In this document: piece by piece, positions 61,619 to 64,000 of the stretch
How positions within the stretch are numbered: position 1 is the stretch's first letter
Layout of the letters: every line of letters starts with the position of its first letter
Origin: an uncultured Collinsella sp.
GTDB lineage: Bacteria; Actinomycetota; Coriobacteriia; Coriobacteriales; Coriobacteriaceae
DNA: 64,000 nucleotides
Direction: 5' to 3'
Assembly: GCA_902493375.1 (NCBI GenBank)
Contig: CABUPH010000011.1
Span: forward strand, 10,524-74,523
The notes under the pieces: model-generated
What the model was told of the DNA's origin: nothing
The model's database searches: none
Seen by the model: the letters and a program-made list of their open reading frames with translations, nothing else
Program-made: the position numbers and the translations under genes

Positions 61619-62314
61619 TTATTCGATGATGTAGCCGACGCCCCAGACGTTTTTGATAAAGCGTGGCTTTTGTGCGTCGTCGCCGATCTTTTCGCGCAAG
61701 TGGCGAATATGCACCATCACCGTATTGTTGGAGCCGGGCATAAAGTCCTCGTTCCACACCGCGCGGAACAGGTCCTCTACGGCCACCACGCTGCCGCGAT
61801 GCTCGACCAGATACAGCAAGATTGAATACTCGGTGGGCGTGAGGCGAACCGGTGAACCGTCCACTGTCACGGAACGAGCATCGCGGTTGATCTCCAAGCC
61901 GTCGAGCTGAATGGTCGGCGACTCGGCCGCCTGTGCACGGCTACCGTAGCTGGTGTAGCGGCGAAGCTGAGCGTGCACACGCGCGATGAGCTCCAGCGGG
62001 CGAAACGGCTTAACCACGTAATCGTCCGCACCAAGCGAAAGGCCCCCGATCTTGTCTTGCTGGGCATCGCGCGCCGTCAGCATGATCACAGGATAGGTAT
62101 GGCTGGAACGGATCGTACGCAGCAGCTCAAATCCATCGATATCGGGCAGCATGACATCCAGCAGCGCCAGATCGAACTCCTGCTCCAAGATTGCCTTGGC
62201 AGCATCGGCCCCGCTATAGGCAATCTGGACATCAAAGCCCTCTTTTGTAAGGTAGATACCAACCAAGTCGGCGATGGCCTTCTCGTCATCAACTACCAGT
62301 ATGCGCTCGTTCAT
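61619..62314 (-). CDS. VanR-like OmpR-family response regulator
   Basis: 231 residues. The receiver begins ILVVDDEKAIADLV, with phosphoacceptor D53 (LLDVMLPDIDG) and K in VVKPFRP. The winged helix (about 130-230) has LTPTEYSILLYLVEHRGSVV and the VanR-like NNTVMVHIRHLREKIGDD. It diverges from a D,D-carboxypeptidase gene across about 200 bases and is followed by a VanS-like kinase. Resistance to glycopeptides is not implied, since no vanHAX genes are present. Confidence 0.88.
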   Translation of the reverse strand: MNERILVVDDEKAIADLVGIYLTKEGFDVQIAYSGADAAKAILEQEFDLALLDVMLPDIDGFELLRTIRSSHTYPVIMLTARDAQQDKIGGLSLGADDYVVKPFRPLELIARVHAQLRRYTSYGSRAQAAESPTIQLDGLEINRDARSVTVDGSPVRLTPTEYSILLYLVEHRGSVVAVEDLFRAVWNEDFMPGSNNTVMVHIRHLREKIGDDAQKPRFIKNVWGVGYIIE

Positions 62315-62466
62315 GCGTGCTCCTCTCGCGCTCCATTATGCCCGAGGCGACGCACGCCACACACAACAAGCGTGGGTGATTAAGTCGGCCTTAAGCACCC
62401 TTGTGCCCGTTCGGGTGCGGATGTGGGCCACGCACGCACGCGATGATCGCCGACGCCGGCAAACGA

Positions 62467-62472
62467 TATACT
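62467..62472 (+). promoter_or_regulatory. Candidate -10 box of the D,D-carboxypeptidase gene
   Basis: TATACT 40 bases before the chosen GTG start. No good -35 is visible, which would fit a promoter needing an activator such as the divergent VanR-like protein. Confidence 0.4.
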
Positions 62473-62511
62473 CTAGTTCCAGAAGAGACCATCCCGTCGA
62501 AAGCGAAATCC

Positions 62512-63852
62512 GTGAAGTCCCTCACCCCTTTTGCAAAGCGCTCAGCCCAGCTTGCCGCCGGCTTTGTCTGCGCTATCGCCCTTGCCGCTGGCGTGCCCAC
62601 CGTCGCCGGCGCCCAAGTGCTCACGACCGACAATGTTTGCGGCAAAACCGCCGATGTGCGCGGTATCACGGCCGAAAACCTGCCCGATATCGATGCGACC
62701 AATGCCCTCGTCATGGGCAAAGACGGCACCGTCTACTATGCCCGCGACGCCGATGAGCAGGTCAAGATTGCCTCGATCACCAAGGTCATGACCGCAATCC
62801 TAACCGTCGAGAATTGCAAGATGGACGAGAAGGTCACGGTGAGCAACGCCGCAGCCACCGTGGGCAATTCGACCGCCGGCTTGCTCGAAGGCGACAAGCT
62901 TACCGTGGAGCAGGCGCTGCGCGGCCTGATGATTCCCTCGGGCAACGACGCCGCCATCGTGCTCGCCGAATATGTGGGCAAGAAGATCGACCCTAAGACC
63001 AAAGACGCCGAGGCCACATTTGTGAAGGCCATGAACGAGCGCGCTAAGAAGCTCGGCTGCACCGGTACGCTTTTTGAAAACCCGCATGGTCTGGACTTTG
63101 ATGAGTGGGCTGGCGATATGCACTCAACCGCACACGACGTAGCGCTGATGATGCAGGAGGCCATGAAAAACGACACGATCCGCGAGGTCGTAGCGAGCGA
63201 GGATTCCTGGATCGAGGTCACGGGCGCCGACGGCACCGACCATTCGCATTCCATGGACACGCATAACTATTTGCTGGGCCAAGATGGCAACATCGGCGGC
63301 AAGACCGGCACCACCGACGACGCGGGCTATTGCTTTACGAGCGCCTACAACCGCGACGGCGACGAGATCTACACCGTCGTTTTGAACTCCACCACCACCG
63401 ACCAGCGCTTTACCGATACCGCCGCCCTTGCCAATTGGTACTACGGTCACAAGGTGACGGTCGCGATCGCCAACACGCAGGAAAAGACCGCCAACGGCAA
63501 CCCGCTTATGGCGCGCATTGGCCAAACCGACTGGACGGATAAGACGATCGACGCCACACTCGCCGATCCTACGGCGCAAGCGACCGTGTTTTCCCTTGCC
63601 GGCGAGGTGACCGAAAAGGTTAGCCACGACGATCTTTCGGGCACGGTGCATGTGGGCGACAAGGTGGGCAGCGTTACGCTCAAGCAGGACGGCACCAAGA
63701 TCGCCGTCATGGACCTGGTTGCCGACGAGGAAGGGGCAGGGCCGAATCCCATTGAGTGGCTCCTTGTGAAGCTCGACCGCCTGGGCCGCCGCATCGACAA
63801 CCGCCCACTCACGGCAGAAAGCGAGACCGTCGCCAAGGCGCCCGAGATGTAA
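62512..63852 (+). CDS. D-alanyl-D-alanine carboxypeptidase, S11 family (PBP5-like)
   Basis: 446 residues with an N-terminal signal (KRSAQLAAGFVCAIALAAG, about 10-34). Active-site motifs: S88-I-T-K91, S143-G-N145 and K264-T-G. It trims the terminal D-Ala of peptidoglycan stem peptides outside the membrane. The C-terminal domain ends in an amphipathic stretch (PIEWLLVKLDRLGRRI) that may bind the membrane. The GTG at 62512 is chosen because it gives a compact signal peptide after the promoter-like TATACT; longer in-frame ATGs upstream lie beyond that box. It is divergent from the VanRS-like genes. Confidence 0.88.
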   Translation: MKSLTPFAKRSAQLAAGFVCAIALAAGVPTVAGAQVLTTDNVCGKTADVRGITAENLPDIDATNALVMGKDGTVYYARDADEQVKIASITKVMTAILTVENCKMDEKVTVSNAAATVGNSTAGLLEGDKLTVEQALRGLMIPSGNDAAIVLAEYVGKKIDPKTKDAEATFVKAMNERAKKLGCTGTLFENPHGLDFDEWAGDMHSTAHDVALMMQEAMKNDTIREVVASEDSWIEVTGADGTDHSHSMDTHNYLLGQDGNIGGKTGTTDDAGYCFTSAYNRDGDEIYTVVLNSTTTDQRFTDTAALANWYYGHKVTVAIANTQEKTANGNPLMARIGQTDWTDKTIDATLADPTAQATVFSLAGEVTEKVSHDDLSGTVHVGDKVGSVTLKQDGTKIAVMDLVADEEGAGPNPIEWLLVKLDRLGRRIDNRPLTAESETVAKAPEM

Positions 63853-63876
63853 GATCGAAGAACAATACACTCGCTG

Positions 63877-63910
63877 AAAGGAGGCGTCCGAAAGGATGCC
63901 TCCTTTTTTT
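63877..63910 (+). terminator. Intrinsic terminator of the carboxypeptidase gene
   Basis: GGAGGCGTCC and GGATGCCTCC arms (one G-T pair) with a short loop, followed by eight Ts. It lies 27 bases past the stop. Confidence 0.92.
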
Positions 63911-63948
63911 TGAGGGTTCGGGGGTGCGGACGATTTCTTGGACCGCGC

Positions 63949-64000
63949 CTAGGCGTATCCAAGCTTCCTGCGGTACTCCATCGGGCTCAGCCACCCGAGG
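63949..64000 (-). mobile_element. 3' end of an IS3-family transposase (partial IS)
   Basis: A minus-strand frame enters from the right edge and ends at TAG 63949-63951, encoding GWLSPMEYRRKLGYA. This is the typical C-terminus of IS3-group OrfB transposases (S-P-x-E-Y-R-x-x-L-G-Y). The 38 bases beyond the stop (63911-63948), starting TGAGGGTTCGGGGGTGCGGA, probably contain the terminal inverted repeat, which abuts the carboxypeptidase terminator. Confidence 0.75.

Noticed and set aside
61619..63852. Vancomycin resistance locus
   Set aside because: VanR/VanS-like proteins and a D,D-carboxypeptidase are present, but no vanH, ligase or vanX. This is ordinary wall regulation.

Overview
The window looks like a chromosomal segment of a high-GC Coriobacteriia gut actinobacterium, most likely Collinsella or a close relative. 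This rests on the high GC by eye, the gene set (Lar nickel-pincer racemase genes, Ebg-type beta-galactosidase, a GlnR-like regulator beside glnA, VanRS-like and PhoBR-like two-component systems) and the abundance of short palindromic intergenic repeats. The genus is an inference from sequence alone. About 48 protein genes are supported, mostly on the minus strand. No rRNA, tRNA, CRISPR array or prophage was seen.

Layout. 1-2.5 kb: molybdenum cofactor enzyme MoaA, then a nuclease-fold orphan bracketed by two copies of one hairpin repeat. 2.6-8.9 kb: a heterodimeric ABC exporter diverging from a MATE pump plus a MerR regulator. 8.9-15.2 kb: LigA, an HtrA protease, a GlnR-like regulator and glutamine synthetase. 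15.2-20.1 kb: a RelB-like/nucleotidyltransferase fusion, LacI and GntR regulators, an old-yellow-enzyme reductase and a small Cys-rich membrane protein. 20.2-23.7 kb: FeoB with two FeoA genes and iron-box-like palindromes, then an HPr-like protein. 23.7-30.8 kb: a MITE-like element, an amino-acid permease, and an ebgC-ebgA locus with a divergent LacI repressor and three identical operators. 30.8-38.9 kb: AspRS, SerB and a split lar locus (larB-larC1-tetR on plus, larA-larD on minus). 38.9-46.5 kb: PEP carboxylase, HisRS, an MFS remnant, an M20 amidohydrolase and an EamA permease. 46.7-54.2 kb: two tandem YhgE/Pip proteins and HtpG. 54.3-57 kb: an acetyltransferase and a CpsB-CpsD-CpsC tyrosine phosphoregulatory triad. 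57-63.9 kb: PhoR/PhoB-like pair, PstB, VanS/VanR-like pair and a divergent D,D-carboxypeptidase. The right edge holds the 3' end of an IS3-type transposase.

Working logic. Several blocks are self-contained regulatory units: EbgR-like repressor with ebgAC; DtxR-like palindromes with feoAAB; a palindromic operator before larBC; a GlnR-like regulator behind glnA; VanRS-like sensors facing a peptidoglycan carboxypeptidase. Lar maturation is visibly incomplete, because LarC ends where LarC2 should begin and LarE is not here.

The most unusual content lies between genes. At least five classes of palindromic repeat occur: a 29-bp-armed cruciform family with a conserved core, a second structured family with compensatory changes, a 31-bp GATC-ended repeat in four copies, a roughly 62-bp-period hairpin array, and a 218-bp element with 30-bp terminal inverted repeats. 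Several supply stop codons or C-terminal codons to neighbouring genes. These are the best candidates for something undescribed.
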